DNA from: Alistipes sp. CAG:831
Lineage (GTDB): Bacteria; Bacteroidota; Bacteroidia; Bacteroidales; UBA932
Assembly: GCA_000432775.1 (NCBI GenBank)
Contig: HF990344.1
Location: forward strand, 15,069-50,015
DNA length: 34,947 bases
Reading direction: 5' to 3'
Translations under genes and position numbers: made by a program
In this document: positions 34,318 through 34,947 of the stretch, piece after piece
Numbering within the stretch: the first letter of the stretch is position 1
Layout: the number at the start of each line of letters is the position of its first letter
The notes under the pieces: generated by a model
Database searches by the model: none
The model's input: only the letters and a program-made list of their open reading frames with translations
Told to the model about the DNA's origin: nothing

Positions 34318-34797
34318 ATGAAAATCAGAACCATCGCCCTCGTGGCACACGACAACCGCAAGCGGGACCTCATCGAGTGGGTCCGTTTCAACCGCGGCAC
34401 CCTGGAAAAATACCGTCTCATCTGCACCGGTACCACCGGCCGTCTCGTACAGGAAGCCCTGGAAGCCGATGACCCGGCAGATAAAAACCTGGACATCACC
34501 AGACTGAAATCCGGTCCGCTCGGAGGCGACCAGCAGCTCGGAGCCCTCATCGCAGAGGGGGAGATAGACATGATAGTATTCTTCTGGGACCCCATGCAGC
34601 AGCAGCCCCACGACGTGGATGTCAAGGCCCTGCTCCGCATATCCAACCTCTACAACATCCCCACGGCCTGCAACCGCAGCACCGCCGATTTCCTCATATC
34701 CTCCCCTCTTTTCAACGAGGACTACGACCGGATAGTCACCGACTACTCCGGTTATCTCAACAGAGAGCTTAAAGAAGCTACAGTCCAGAATATCTGA
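34318..34797 (+). CDS. mgsA: Methylglyoxal synthase
   Basis: Converts dihydroxyacetone phosphate to methylglyoxal and phosphate, a bypass that relieves sugar-phosphate build-up. 159 residues, the standard size. Catalytic Asp71 in SGPLGGDQQLG, His98 and Asp101 in QQQPHDVDVKALLR, and the phosphate-binding CTGTTGRL all match E. coli numbering. His11 in LVAHDNRKRDL is the conserved N-terminal His. It lies 22 nt after recG and 17 nt before the next + strand gene; co-transcription is likely. Being near the uronate pathway, which yields triose phosphate, may be coincidence. Confidence 0.97.
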   Translation: MKIRTIALVAHDNRKRDLIEWVRFNRGTLEKYRLICTGTTGRLVQEALEADDPADKNLDITRLKSGPLGGDQQLGALIAEGEIDMIVFFWDPMQQQPHDVDVKALLRISNLYNIPTACNRSTADFLISSPLFNEDYDRIVTDYSGYLNRELKEATVQNI

Positions 34798-34814
34798 AAT
34801 CAGAAATACACATT

Positions 34815-34947
34815 ATGGATACACCTGAGACAAAAGAAAACCGGGCCATCTCCGGGCAAGAGGATATTTCCGGCAACGATATCGGGAAATGGACTGTCCT
34901 CGAGAGCGAATACCTCATCCGCCGCCCCTGGCTCACGGCCCGCCGCG
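34815..34947 (+). CDS. Probable NUDIX hydrolase (3' end cut by window)
   Basis: Only the first 44 codons are inside the window. Start at 34815 (MDTPETKENRAISG). After a hydrophilic lead, the segment WTVLESEYLIRRPWLTARR matches the N-terminus of ADP-ribose-pyrophosphatase-like NUDIX proteins common in Bacteroidales. The NUDIX box itself lies beyond the window, so this call rests on the N-terminal segment only. Confidence 0.6.
   Translation, partial: MDTPETKENRAISGQEDISGNDIGKWTVLESEYLIRRPWLTARR

Noticed and set aside
1..34947. CRISPR array, phage, transposase or defence system
   Set aside because: No regularly spaced direct repeats, no integrase/transposase motifs and no Cas, toxin-antitoxin or restriction domains were seen in any gene.

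Overview
The window is a GC-rich stretch of a Bacteroidales/Bacteroidota chromosome. This is indicated by an adjacent SusC/SusD pair, many lipoproteins with Bacteroidota-type lipoboxes, the lack of Shine-Dalgarno sequences, and several matches to the Bacteroides -7 promoter element TAnnTTTG. The genus cannot be fixed from the sequence alone. Most of the window (1 to about 29.4 kb) is a nearly complete catabolic locus for pectin and other hexuronates. The last 5 kb is housekeeping.

Region 1 (1-12338) is a polysaccharide utilization locus (PUL) on the + strand. It holds a GH105 unsaturated uronyl hydrolase (5' end cut by the window), a PL1-type pectate lyase lipoprotein, SusC, SusD, and a 1419-residue lipoprotein with three beta-helix modules, the last two a tandem duplication. 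A strong terminator (12381-12414) closes it. Region 2 (12459-15022) is kduD-kduI plus a DUF4861-like lipoprotein, handling the unsaturated uronate released by lyase plus GH105. Region 3 (15234-19947) has, divergently, a 1005-residue protein joining receiver-like domains to a PEP-synthase-type ATP-binding domain, and a secreted GH43 enzyme. Region 4 (20022-24520) is uxaC (-) divergent from uxaB-uxaA (+), the saturated galacturonate/glucuronate branch. Region 5 (24521-24898) is a gene-free block packed with large nested inverted repeats. Region 6 (24899-29350) is a LacI-family regulator (-) divergent from kdgK-eda-exuT (+).

The genes fit one scheme. PL1 cuts homogalacturonan and SusCD imports the oligosaccharides. 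GH105 releases the 4,5-unsaturated uronate, which KduI and KduD convert to 2-keto-3-deoxygluconate (KDG). Saturated uronates reach KDG through UxaC, UxaB and UxaA. KdgK and Eda then give pyruvate and glyceraldehyde 3-phosphate, and ExuT imports free hexuronates. Two palindromes with a central CG (21501-21524 and 26040-26059), sharing TCGTG...CACGA arms, lie in the two divergent promoter regions. They are likely operators of the local LacI-type repressor. No similar site is visible inside the PUL or in front of kduD, so the PUL is probably controlled by a regulator outside the window.

Region 7 (29428-34947) has a secreted alpha/beta-hydrolase, rnhA and pdxA on the - strand, then recG, mgsA and the start of a probable NUDIX hydrolase. 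recG and the GH43 gene have a -7-like element only 4-5 nt before the ATG, which suggests leaderless mRNAs. No tRNA, rRNA, CRISPR array, transposase or integrase was seen.
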